Source of the DNA: Prevotellaceae bacterium
GTDB taxonomy: Bacteria > Bacteroidota > Bacteroidia > Bacteroidales > UBA932
Reading direction: 5' to 3'
Length of the DNA stretch: 6,884 nucleotides
Assembly: GCA_031275145.1 (NCBI GenBank)
Contig: JAISPE010000421.1
Span: 1 to 6,884, forward strand
The notes under the pieces were generated by a model. It was given only the letters and a program-made list of their open reading frames with translations, was not told the origin of the DNA and made no database searches. The position numbers were made by a program, and so were the translations under genes. Shown in pieces: positions 1-6,690 of this stretch; positions within the stretch are counted from its first letter, which is position 1, and the number at the start of each line of letters is the position of its first letter.

Positions 1-650
1 CAACAAAATAACAGCCATAGTCGGAGCAAGCGGAAGCGGAAAAACAACTCTGGTAAAATTACTGCTGGCTTATTATCAGCCCAATAAAGGAAATATCAAT
101 CTTGGAGAAACGCCGATAAAGAATATCAATCCGCACTTGTGGCGCAAAGTAACGGGCGCTGTCATGCAGGACGGATTTATCTTTTCCGACACCATTGCCG
201 GAAATATCGCTCCCAGCGAAGAATCAATCGACATCGAACGACTGCTGTACGCCGTGAAAGTAGCCAATATCCGCGAATTTATTGATTCGCTGCCCCTGGG
301 TTACAATACCAAAATAGGTATGGAAGGCAACGGAATCAGTCAGGGACAAAAACAAAGGATACTGATTGCCCGCGCAGTGTATAAAAATCCTCAATTCCTG
401 TTTTTCGACGAAGCAACAAATTCGCTGGACGCCAAACAACGAAAAGCAGATAATGGAAAATCTGGATGAATTTTATCGGGGAAAAACAGCGGTAATTGTT
501 GCACACCGTTTGAGTTCGGTACGGCATGCCGACAACATTGTCGTTCTGGAAAAAGGAAAAATCGCAGAACAGGGTACGCACGAGGAACTTACAGCAAAAA
601 AGGGCGCATATTATACTTTGGTTAAAAATCAACTGGAACTGGGACAGTAA
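1..650 (+). pseudogene. ABC exporter ATPase domain (bacteriocin/peptide-type), 5' truncated by window and frameshifted
   Basis: This is the C-terminal nucleotide-binding domain of an exporter of the peptidase-containing/bacteriocin ABC type, which uses ATP to drive peptide export across the inner membrane. Read from base 2, it shows Walker A GASGSGKT (23-46), the Q-loop Gln (167-169), a variant signature ISQGQ in place of LSGGQ (335-349) and Walker B FLFFDEAT (395-418) followed by the D-loop SLDA. After GCC at 431-433 the frame runs to a stop at 467-469. The expected continuation (NNEKQIMENLDEF, then the H-loop His at 504-506 and EQGTHEEL) lies in the next frame and ends at TAA 648-650. Removing one A from 434-436 restores a continuous domain. 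The gene is therefore broken by a +1 insertion, unless this is a sequencing error. The N-terminal peptidase and membrane domains lie outside the window. An HlyD partner starts 33 bases after the stop, as is usual for this exporter type. Confidence 0.85.
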
Positions 651-682
651 TTGATGGATGTTAAATTAATTTTGTAATTGCA

Positions 683-1174
683 ATGACTGAAAACGAAATT
701 AAAGAAGAAAGTAACCCGATAGAACTCCGTAGCGAGGAGTTACATGAAGTTTTGGGTAACGTTCCACCATGGATTTTGCGACGTGGCATAACGCTTATCG
801 GAATAATTGTAATTGTACTGCTGGCCGGTTCGTGGTTTTTCAAATATCCCGAAACGCTTCCGACAACGATGGTATTGACCGGAAAAACTCCTCCGGCAAC
901 TATCGTCGCTAAAACAAACGGACGTTTGATGAAACTGTACATAACAGACAAACAGAAAATAAATAACGGCGAATATCTTGCCGTAATCGAAAATCCGGCA
1001 AATACCGAAGACGTTTTTTTGCTGAAACAGTATCTTAAAGAATTATTAGACAATCCTGAAGAAATCCCGACCCTGCCGAAAAAAGAATTTAATCTGGGAA
1101 GCATACAGTCTGCGTTTTCCGCTCTGTCGCGTTCGCTGGACAGTTATCGTAAATTTGTAGAGTTAAATTACTAA
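683..1174 (+). pseudogene. HlyD-family membrane fusion protein, C-terminally truncated
   Basis: This is the N-terminal third of a periplasmic adaptor (HlyD/MFP family) that would link the upstream ABC exporter to an outer-membrane channel. The 163-residue product has an acidic cytoplasmic N-terminus, one membrane segment at about residues 34-53 (GITLIGIIVIVLLAGSWFF) and the first half of the barrel-sandwich/lipoyl-like domain (TTMVLTGKTPP...IVAKTNGRLMKLYITDKQKINNGEYLAVIENP, about 70-112). It then enters the coiled-coil hairpin and stops at ELNY. Family members usually run to about 400 residues or more, so the return helix, the second lipoyl half and the beta-barrel are missing. No continuation was found in other frames of the following 150 bases or elsewhere in the window. 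The ATG at 683 follows an A/T-rich leader without a Shine-Dalgarno sequence and gives a complete N-terminus. With its ABC partner frameshifted, the export system is most likely dead. Confidence 0.82.
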
Positions 1175-1177
1175 AGT

Positions 1178-1218
1178 TTGGCTGCGCCGATTTAAAAATT
1201 GACTTCGTCGAATTAAAA
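1178..1218. repeat. Two-copy imperfect tandem repeat (~21 bp)
   Basis: Two adjacent units, 1178-1198 and 1199-1218, both fit TTGRCTKCGYCGAWTTAAAA; the first carries one extra A. They begin four bases after the stop of the truncated HlyD gene. They are too few and too short to be a CRISPR array. The stretch may be debris from the event that removed the rest of hlyD. The function is unknown. Confidence 0.6.
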
Positions 1219-1272
1219 TTTCTGTCAAAAAAGTCAAAAAAAGAAATTTACTCCATATATCAAAAAAAGCAG

Positions 1273-1280
1273 TACCTTTG
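1273..1280 (+). promoter_or_regulatory. Putative Bacteroidota -7 promoter element of the oxidoreductase/DUF1080 operon
   Basis: TACCTTTG matches the Bacteroidota sigma-ABfr -7 consensus TAnnTTTG exactly and lies 49 bases upstream of the ATG at 1330. This would give a leader of roughly 45 nt rich in A and T. No clean -33 TTTG is visible; the nearest candidate is TTTA at 1247-1250, with a slightly long spacer. No Shine-Dalgarno sequence precedes the ATG, which is normal in this phylum. Confidence 0.55.
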
Positions 1281-1329
1281 TTAAATATTATTAAAAAAAT
1301 TAGTTTTATACAAACAAATAATTTAAGTA

Positions 1330-2595
1330 ATGAATAATTTTAGACAAGACAGGCGCGGATTTTTGAAGACGGCGGCTATTGCGGTAACCGCATTCACCGT
1401 TGTACCGCGCAAAGTGTTGGGAGGCAGTTTTCTTGCGCCGAGTGACGAGTTGACCAAAGCCATCATTGGCGTCGGCGGCATGGGACGGGGACATATCGGA
1501 TATCCGGGTTCGCGTTTGACGGCAATCTGCGATGTCGATAAAAAACATCTGGAATTAGCCCTTGCGCAAAGTCCTGCGGGAGTAAAGACTTATCACGATT
1601 ACCGTGAGATACTTGCCGATCCCTCGATTGACATTGTGCATATCGCCACGCCGCCGCACTGGCACGGCAAAATGGCTGTCGATGCTGCAAAAGCCGGAAA
1701 AGACGTATGGTGCGAAAAACCCATGACCCGAACTGTTGGCGAGGGCATCAAGGTAAAGGAAGCCATCGAACGTCACGGGCGCATCTTCCGTCTGAACACA
1801 TGGTTCCGTTTCAGCGACAATTTCTACGGAATGGGAACAACCGTAAAGCCAATCAAGAAATTAGTGGACAGCGGACTGCTGGGATGGCCACTGAAAGTAA
1901 CGGTCAATGCGGCTACCGGGTTCGACTGGAAATTCTACTGGGTCGGGAAAACCGGATTAGCCAAAGAACCTGTGCCGGCAGAACTTGACTACGACATGTG
2001 GTTAGGTCCGGCGCCTTTCAAACCGTATAATTCCCACCGCGTTCACGGAACTTTCCGGGGATACTGGGACTACGACGGCGGCGGGCTCGGAGATATGGGA
2101 CAGCACTATCTCGACCCTGTGCAGTACTTTCTGGGCAAGGACAATACAAGCCCCGTAGAGATTATCGTTGACGGTCAGCAGCAGGATTCCGACGCCTGCG
2201 GTACATGGAAACGGGTCGAACTCATTTACAAAGACGGATGTAAAATCGTACTCGACGGCGAAAACCGCGACAGAGATGCGGCTTACATCGAAGGTCCGGA
2301 AGGCAAACTCTATCCGGGATTCCGTTCGACCGTTCCCGACCTGGTGAAAAAACTTGTGGAGTATCCCGAGCCGGCAGAGCAGAATGTCGATTTTGCACAG
2401 TCGGTACGCACCCGCAAGCCGTTTGCCCTCAACGAACAGAACGGATTCCGTTCATCGACCTTAGTCAATCTGGCTATCATTGCAGTCCGTCTCGGACGTT
2501 CGCTGAAATTCGATCCCGAAAAACTTCAATTCATTGACGACGCGGGAGCAAATCTGTTAATCAACCAGCCGGCAAGAGCGCCATGGAGTATTTAA
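1330..2595 (+). CDS. Tat-exported Gfo/Idh/MocA family NAD(P)-dependent oxidoreductase
   Basis: This 421-residue protein belongs to the Gfo/Idh/MocA dehydrogenases, which oxidise or reduce sugar hydroxyls with tightly held NAD(P). A twin-arginine signal comes first (RRGFLK at 8-13, then a hydrophobic stretch to about residue 25), consistent with export of a folded, cofactor-loaded enzyme. The Rossmann fold carries GVGGMG at 47-52, an acidic strand end ICDVD at 66-70 and the family hallmark CEKP at 128-131 with Lys130. The C-terminal half contains GGGLGDMGQHYLD (250-262), whose Asp255 and His259 fit the usual catalytic pair. Length is normal for the Tat-type subgroup. The gene is the first of a two-gene operon with a DUF1080 protein. 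In the oxidative glycoside pathway such an enzyme makes the 3-keto-glycoside that DUF1080 cleaves, so a glycoside 3-dehydrogenase role is inferred. Other sugar or inositol dehydrogenase roles cannot be excluded. The ATG at 1330 is chosen because it retains the complete Tat signal. Confidence 0.92.
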   Translation: MNNFRQDRRGFLKTAAIAVTAFTVVPRKVLGGSFLAPSDELTKAIIGVGGMGRGHIGYPGSRLTAICDVDKKHLELALAQSPAGVKTYHDYREILADPSIDIVHIATPPHWHGKMAVDAAKAGKDVWCEKPMTRTVGEGIKVKEAIERHGRIFRLNTWFRFSDNFYGMGTTVKPIKKLVDSGLLGWPLKVTVNAATGFDWKFYWVGKTGLAKEPVPAELDYDMWLGPAPFKPYNSHRVHGTFRGYWDYDGGGLGDMGQHYLDPVQYFLGKDNTSPVEIIVDGQQQDSDACGTWKRVELIYKDGCKIVLDGENRDRDAAYIEGPEGKLYPGFRSTVPDLVKKLVEYPEPAEQNVDFAQSVRTRKPFALNEQNGFRSSTLVNLAIIAVRLGRSLKFDPEKLQFIDDAGANLLINQPARAPWSI

Positions 2596-2606
2596 TTTTT
2601 AATTTA

Positions 2607-5600
2607 ATGATAAATAAGACTATGATACGTAATTTATTTCTTACAGTCATACTGATTGCAGGCTTACACCTGTCCGTCGCGGCACAGACCGATAACCGTA
2701 CCCGCGAAACAAAAATTGCAGACATCGTCATGCTTTTACCTGCCGACAATACCGACAGGTTCAACAGTTTAATGAACAATTTATATTCACTGGGCGATGT
2801 GATTAACGATCTGGCGCCGCGTTTGACCGACCAGACGGCGGGAGCAGCCGGAAACGATGCGCAGATAAGGTATGCCATAAGCGGTCTGGCAATGTTCGCA
2901 TCGAAAAATCCGGCACAGAAAGCCGGAATCGAAAAAAGCCTTCTCAAGGTGATTCCCGGTGCGGCGTCGGATGAAATCCGTGATTTCCTCCTGATACAGT
3001 TACAGTACGTTGCCGGCAAAGCTTCGGTCGAAACCGCAGCTAAATATCTGTCCAGCGACCGTTTATGCGACGCTGCCGCACGTGTTTTGATACGCGTCAA
3101 CAGCGAAGAGGCAAACCGTGCGCTGTTCGACGCCCTCGATCCCGCAACGGCAGAACGGCGGATTACGCTTGTTCAGGCTCTCGGCGATGCTGCATACGAA
3201 CCGGCTGCCGCAAAGATAGTTTCGCTGCTGTCAAGTACTCCCTCGCCGAACATTCTGTCGCTTAAATCCGTATCGCCGGAGACAAGACTGAAAAAGGTCA
3301 CGCTGTATGCCCTGGCAAAAATCGCTTCTCCCGAATCGGAAAAGATTCTGAACGAAGAAGCCGCGAAAGCCGGCTATCTGCAGGAGGTGTCCGACGCTCT
3401 GGGTTCATATCTGTTATACTTAAACAACAGACTGTTGAAGCAGGACCGGAAACAGGTTTCCGCCGCAGCCAAAAAACTGCTGAAAGCGACATCCGAAGAT
3501 AAACAGATTGCCGCAAAAACCGCCGCGCTCGAATTATACGTCGCTGCCGAAGGAGAAAAAGCCATATCCGAAATACTCAAAGCCCTGCAAAGCGGTAATA
3601 AACAGTATCGCGTTGCCGCCCTGAATTTCGCTTCGCGTATCAGGTCGCCGAAAGTTTATAACGCCCTTGCAGCGAGACTTGCCAAAGAAAAGAACAGCGA
3701 GGTTAAGGCTGAAATCATTTACGCTCTGGCAGATTACGACAGCAAAAAGGTTTTCCCTCTCGCCGTAAAATATTTATCGAACGGCGACGCTGTCAAGCAG
3801 GCTGCAATTATCGCAGCGGGAAAAACAGGCGGGGAAAATGCTGTTGTCCCAATTCTTACGGCAATGAACGACGGTAATGCCGAAGTTGTTGCCACCGGAA
3901 AATCCGTATTGCTGTCCATCAAAAGCGACAGTCTGCTTCCGGCAGTTGTCGCCGCATTGCCGAATGCGCAGCCTGCCGCCAGGGTAGCCCTGCTGGAGAT
4001 ACTGTCTTTACACCGGGCGACAAATTATTTTGAAACGGTTTACGATCAGGTAATTTCCTCCGACGGGGATGCACGTACGGCAGCATGTAAGGCATTGAAA
4101 AATGTTGTAACGGAAAAAAACGCTCCGCTCGTTGCACAGCTGCTGAACACCTCGTCGAACAGGGAGCAGACCGCTTATTTACAGGAGGCTTTGTATGCGT
4201 CAATATCTTCGCTGCCTCAGGGAGAACAGACTAAGAGGGTTGTCGGATTCCTGAAAACAGGACGGAATCCCGTTCTTTACTACAACGTTCTGGCAAAAAT
4301 CGGCGGCAAAGACGCTCTGAAAACAGTGCTTCCCGGACTGGACGGCGCTGACGGCGATGCTGCATTCGAGGCTCTGACAAACTGGAACGACGCTGCGGCG
4401 CTGCCGGCTCTGTTCGACATTGCCAAAGCGAATACGAAATATTCCGACAGGGCTTTGAGCGCTTATATCGCGAAAGTCAGCAGGTCGGGAAACAAAGCGG
4501 AACAGAAACTGCTGCTTCTGCGCAACGCTCTGGATATTGCCAAAACAGGCGCTCAAAAACAGGAAATCATCAAACAGATTGCCGGAACAAACTCCTTCCT
4601 CGGTCTGATAACTGCGGGAAAATATCTCGACGACAGCAACGCCGGCGTTCAGCAGGCGGCGGTACAGGCAGTGCGGAAGATAGCAATTGCCCGTCCCGCA
4701 TATTACGGCAACGAAGTTACGGCGCTGCTCAACAAAGCCATTGCCGTCAACAAGGATGCCGAAGCCGGATATCAAAAGCAGGAAATCCTGAAACATTTGT
4801 CATCGTTGCCGAAAGACGACGGATTTGTGTCCCTGTTCAACGGAAAAGACCTGACGGGATGGAAAGGACTTGTTGCAAATCCACTTAAACGTGCAGAAAT
4901 GAAGCCGGCGGCCTTAAAGAGTGCGCAGCTGAAAGCCGATGAGGTGATGCGTGCCGGATGGTCGGCTGTTAACGGTGAACTTGTGTTCAACGGCAAAGGC
5001 GATAATATTTGTACGGAAAAACACTATGGCGATTTTGAGATGTATATCGACTGGAAACTCGACCCCGCAGGAAAGGAGGCCGATGCCGGTATCTATCTGC
5101 GCGGTGCGCCGCAGGTGCAGATATGGGATACTTCGCGGGTAAATGTGGGAGCGCAGGTTGGCTCCGGAGGACTGTACAACAATCAGAAGAACGCGAGCAA
5201 ACCGCTCACGGTTGCCGATAATCAACTGGGAGAATGGAATTCGTTTTACATCAAAATGATTGGCGACAGGGTGACGGTATATCTCAACGGTCAGTTAGTT
5301 ACCGACAATGTTGTTCTCGAAAATTACTGGGACCGGTCGCTTCCGATTTTCACGAAAGAGCAGATCGAACTGCAAGCGCACGGTACACGTGTGGAATATC
5401 GCGATATTTATATCCGCGAAATTCCCCGCCGCGAACCTTACGAAGTGTCTGCCGCCGAAAAAGCCGAAGGTTTTGTACCGCTGTTCAACGGTATCGACAT
5501 GACCGGCTGGACGGGCAACCTCAAAGATTATATCGCCCGTGACGGCGCGATTGCCTGTGTCCCGTCAAAAGGAGGTCATGGCAATCTGTACACCGCAAAG

Positions 5601-6047
5601 GAATATTCCGATTTCGTTCTGCGTTTCGAGTTCAAGCTGACGCCCGCGGCAAACAACGGTCTGGGTATCCGCACTCCGCTCGAAGGCGATGCTGCATACG
5701 TCGGTATGGAATTGCAAATCCTGGACAACGAAGCGGACGTGTATAAAAACCTCGCTGTTTACCAGTATCACGGTTCGGTATATGGAGTGATTCCCGCAAA
5801 ACGCGGCTATCTGAAACCGACAGGCGAATGGAATGTGCAGGAAGTCGTTGCCAATGGAAACAAAATCAGGGTAACTCTCAACGGTACGGTGATTCTGGAC
5901 GGCGATATCGCCGAAGCAAGCAAAAATTTCACCGCTACTGCCGACAAACAGAAACATCCGGGACTGTCGAACAAAAGCGGTCATATCGGATTCCTCGGTC
6001 ACGGCTCGGAAGTGGAATTTAGAAACCTGAGAATAAAAGAACTCTGA
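2607..6047 (+). CDS. Secreted HEAT-repeat protein with two C-terminal DUF1080 (3-keto-disaccharide hydrolase) domains
   Basis: From the ATG at 2607 this is a 1146-residue protein. A signal peptide covers residues 1-26 (hydrophobic LFLTVILIAGL, likely cleavage after SVAA) with no lipobox Cys, so a periplasmic location is inferred. Residues of about 35-730 form an Ala/Leu-rich alpha-helical array with HEAT-like units such as KVTLYALAKIASPESEKIL and KAEIIYALADYDSKKVFPLA; I estimate more than ten. DUF1080 domain 1 (about 740-938) has FVSLFNGKDLTGW, a helical insert, DAGIYLRGAPQVQIWD and GSGGLYNN. Domain 2 (about 956-1146) has FVPLFNGIDMTGW, NNGLGIRTP, GMELQILD and HGSVYGVIPA. The jelly-roll DUF1080 family (PF06439) cleaves 3-keto-glycosides; the upstream oxidoreductase would supply them. 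The HEAT array is probably a scaffold, by inference. Possible starts are 2583 (overlaps the upstream gene and places nine extra residues before the signal), 2607 and 2622. The latter two both give good signal peptides 11 and 26 bases after the upstream stop. Confidence 0.9.
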   Translation: MINKTMIRNLFLTVILIAGLHLSVAAQTDNRTRETKIADIVMLLPADNTDRFNSLMNNLYSLGDVINDLAPRLTDQTAGAAGNDAQIRYAISGLAMFASKNPAQKAGIEKSLLKVIPGAASDEIRDFLLIQLQYVAGKASVETAAKYLSSDRLCDAAARVLIRVNSEEANRALFDALDPATAERRITLVQALGDAAYEPAAAKIVSLLSSTPSPNILSLKSVSPETRLKKVTLYALAKIASPESEKILNEEAAKAGYLQEVSDALGSYLLYLNNRLLKQDRKQVSAAAKKLLKATSEDKQIAAKTAALELYVAAEGEKAISEILKALQSGNKQYRVAALNFASRIRSPKVYNALAARLAKEKNSEVKAEIIYALADYDSKKVFPLAVKYLSNGDAVKQAAIIAAGKTGGENAVVPILTAMNDGNAEVVATGKSVLLSIKSDSLLPAVVAALPNAQPAARVALLEILSLHRATNYFETVYDQVISSDGDARTAACKALKNVVTEKNAPLVAQLLNTSSNREQTAYLQEALYASISSLPQGEQTKRVVGFLKTGRNPVLYYNVLAKIGGKDALKTVLPGLDGADGDAAFEALTNWNDAAALPALFDIAKANTKYSDRALSAYIAKVSRSGNKAEQKLLLLRNALDIAKTGAQKQEIIKQIAGTNSFLGLITAGKYLDDSNAGVQQAAVQAVRKIAIARPAYYGNEVTALLNKAIAVNKDAEAGYQKQEILKHLSSLPKDDGFVSLFNGKDLTGWKGLVANPLKRAEMKPAALKSAQLKADEVMRAGWSAVNGELVFNGKGDNICTEKHYGDFEMYIDWKLDPAGKEADAGIYLRGAPQVQIWDTSRVNVGAQVGSGGLYNNQKNASKPLTVADNQLGEWNSFYIKMIGDRVTVYLNGQLVTDNVVLENYWDRSLPIFTKEQIELQAHGTRVEYRDIYIREIPRREPYEVSAAEKAEGFVPLFNGIDMTGWTGNLKDYIARDGAIACVPSKGGHGNLYTAKEYSDFVLRFEFKLTPAANNGLGIRTPLEGDAAYVGMELQILDNEADVYKNLAVYQYHGSVYGVIPAKRGYLKPTGEWNVQEVVANGNKIRVTLNGTVILDGDIAEASKNFTATADKQKHPGLSNKSGHIGFLGHGSEVEFRNLRIKEL

Positions 6048-6060
6048 AGAAAATTCGGAC

Positions 6061-6120
6061 TTTTTTGACAGAATTTACAAATCTGTCAGTCATGCAAATT
6101 TTGTTCATTCTGTCAAAAAA
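6061..6120. repeat. 14-bp perfect inverted repeat downstream of the operon
   Basis: TTTTTTGACAGAAT (6061-6074) and ATTCTGTCAAAAAA (6107-6120) are exact reverse complements separated by 32 bases. The stem starts with T and ends with A, so it is not an intrinsic terminator shape in either direction. A further CTGTCA lies in the loop (6083-6088). The right arm shares 13 bases (TTCTGTCAAAAAA) with 1220-1232, upstream of the operon. It could be a protein-binding site, an mRNA 3' structure or an end of a mobile unit. Confidence 0.7.
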
Positions 6121-6137
6121 ACCGTTTATTTTTCACT

Positions 6138-6174
6138 AAGGGCGTCCTTTCCTCAAAAGGGCGCTCTTTTTTTT
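6138..6174 (+). terminator. Intrinsic terminator of the oxidoreductase/DUF1080 operon
   Basis: AAGGGCGTCCTTT (6138-6150) pairs over 13 positions, including two G-T wobbles, with AAAGGGCGCTCTT (6156-6168) around a CCTCA loop. An eight-T run (6167-6174) follows directly. It lies 91 bases after the DUF1080 stop codon and is the only strong terminator seen for the operon. Confidence 0.88.
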
Positions 6175-6180
6175 ATTTTA

Positions 6181-6254
6181 CTGCATGTACGGTTTGATGA
6201 AAAGGGTAGGGTAGGGGAGAGAGAGTCAAATGCGGTCTTCCCGCTCTAATCTAC
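6181..6254 (+). mobile_element. Probable remnant of a group II intron 3' end (domain V 3' strand and domain VI)
   Basis: CTGCATGTACGGTTT at 6181-6195 matches the 3' strand of bacterial group II intron domain V, which typically ends in a Y-bulge followed by TACGGTTY. The next stretch can fold as a domain VI-like stem (GGGGAG at about 6213-6218 with CTTCCC at 6237-6242). It ends in CTCTAATCTAC at 6244-6254, similar to the usual intron 3' end CTCTACTCTAC. The 5' strand of domain V (a GAGCCGTATGC-like sequence) is absent; the operon terminator takes its place. No reverse transcriptase remains in the window. This is therefore a dead fragment if it is an intron at all. The call rests on motif resemblance, not an alignment. 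Confidence 0.45.
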
Positions 6255-6451
6255 AGCGCTGTACGTGTCAAACCGCTACTCTTTATTATACTTCCAACGG
6301 TCTAAATTTGTGAGTTGGATATGCGACGACGAAGCAATCCAGGAACGCTTCGTCGCTACCGCTCCTTACAAAGACGCTTTTTGTAAATAATACATTTAGA
6401 GGCAATTTTAGTCGCTGCCATATCACTTTCTTACCGCTTTTTTATCATTTG
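6255..6451. other. Non-coding stretch with small hairpins
   Basis: No convincing reading frame is seen. A 9-bp hairpin CGACGAAGC/GCTTCGTCG spans 6327-6355, and a weaker TTACAAA/TTTGTAA hairpin spans 6366-6386 without an adjacent T-run. CGACGAAGCAATCC at 6327-6340 recurs inverted at 6608-6621. TCAAACCG at 6268-6275 is the reverse complement of 6190-6197 in the intron-like fragment. Confidence 0.6.
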
Positions 6452-6539
6452 TTTACCGCAAGGGACGCAAAGAACGCAAAGGGCTGACGCACGACAGTTC
6501 TTTGTGAAACCTTTGTGCCCTTAGTGCCTTTGTGGTAAA
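6452..6539. repeat. Large imperfect palindrome (dispersed REP-like repeat)
   Basis: The left arm 6452-6482 (starting TTTACCGCAAGGGACGCAAA) and the right arm 6510-6539 (ending GCCTTTGTGGTAAA) are imperfect reverse complements of about 30 bases. They are rich in repeated GCAAAG-type words. Palindromes of this ACCACAAAGGCAC type occur as dispersed intergenic repeats in many bacterial genomes. A minus-strand frame through it (FTTKALRAQRFHKEL...) is the sort of spurious protein such repeats produce and is not annotated. Confidence 0.7.
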
Positions 6540-6546
6540 AAAATAA

Positions 6547-6671
6547 GCGTCATCACACCTTTTCAGTTGCGGTACGAAACGCTTATTCGCAATGACGACC
6601 CCGTCGTGGATTGCTTCGTCGCCATATTCTTCGACAGGCGTCATCACGCCTTTCGGTTGCGGTACGAAACG
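6547..6671. repeat. Pair of ~35-bp direct repeats, 91-bp period
   Basis: Copies lie at 6547-6581 and 6638-6671, both running from GCGTCATCAC to GGTTGCGGTACGAAACG or its near match. They differ by two substitutions and one inserted T. The second copy contains a perfect hairpin AGGCGT-CATC-ACGCCT (6636-6651). Between the copies lies CGCAATGACG (6588-6597) followed by GGATTGCTTCGTCG (6608-6621). These words belong to a class of repeat often seen between bacterial genes. Confidence 0.75.
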
Positions 6672-6690
6672 GGATCTAACAGTGCGTCTT

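Noticed and set aside
1178..1218. CRISPR-like repeats
   Set aside because: There are only two adjoining imperfect units with no spacers, and no cas genes in the window.
1330..2595. Assignment of the oxidoreductase as a GH109 alpha-N-acetylgalactosaminidase
   Set aside because: It shares the Gfo/Idh/MocA fold and Tat signal with GH109, but nothing in the sequence specifically supports that subgroup, and the DUF1080 partner points to a sugar 3-dehydrogenase instead.
2583..2606. Upstream ATG at 2583 as the start of the large DUF1080 protein
   Set aside because: It overlaps the end of the oxidoreductase gene and puts nine extra residues, including hydrophobic ones, before the charged signal-peptide start. 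ATG 2607 or 2622 gives a more normal signal peptide; the choice between these two is not certain.
4200..4796. 198-codon minus-strand frame inside the HEAT region
   Set aside because: It is antisense to a clearly coding, domain-supported gene and its translation shows no recognisable motif. The same applies to the minus-strand frames at 2561-3100 and 5565-6002.
6061..6120. Inverted repeat as an intrinsic terminator
   Set aside because: The T-tract is at the 5' side and the A-tract at the 3' side on either strand, the loop is 32 bases, and a much better terminator follows at 6138-6174.
6453..6647. Minus-strand 64-codon frame
   Set aside because: It is the spurious translation of the large palindrome and adjacent repeats (FTTKALRAQRF...), not a gene.
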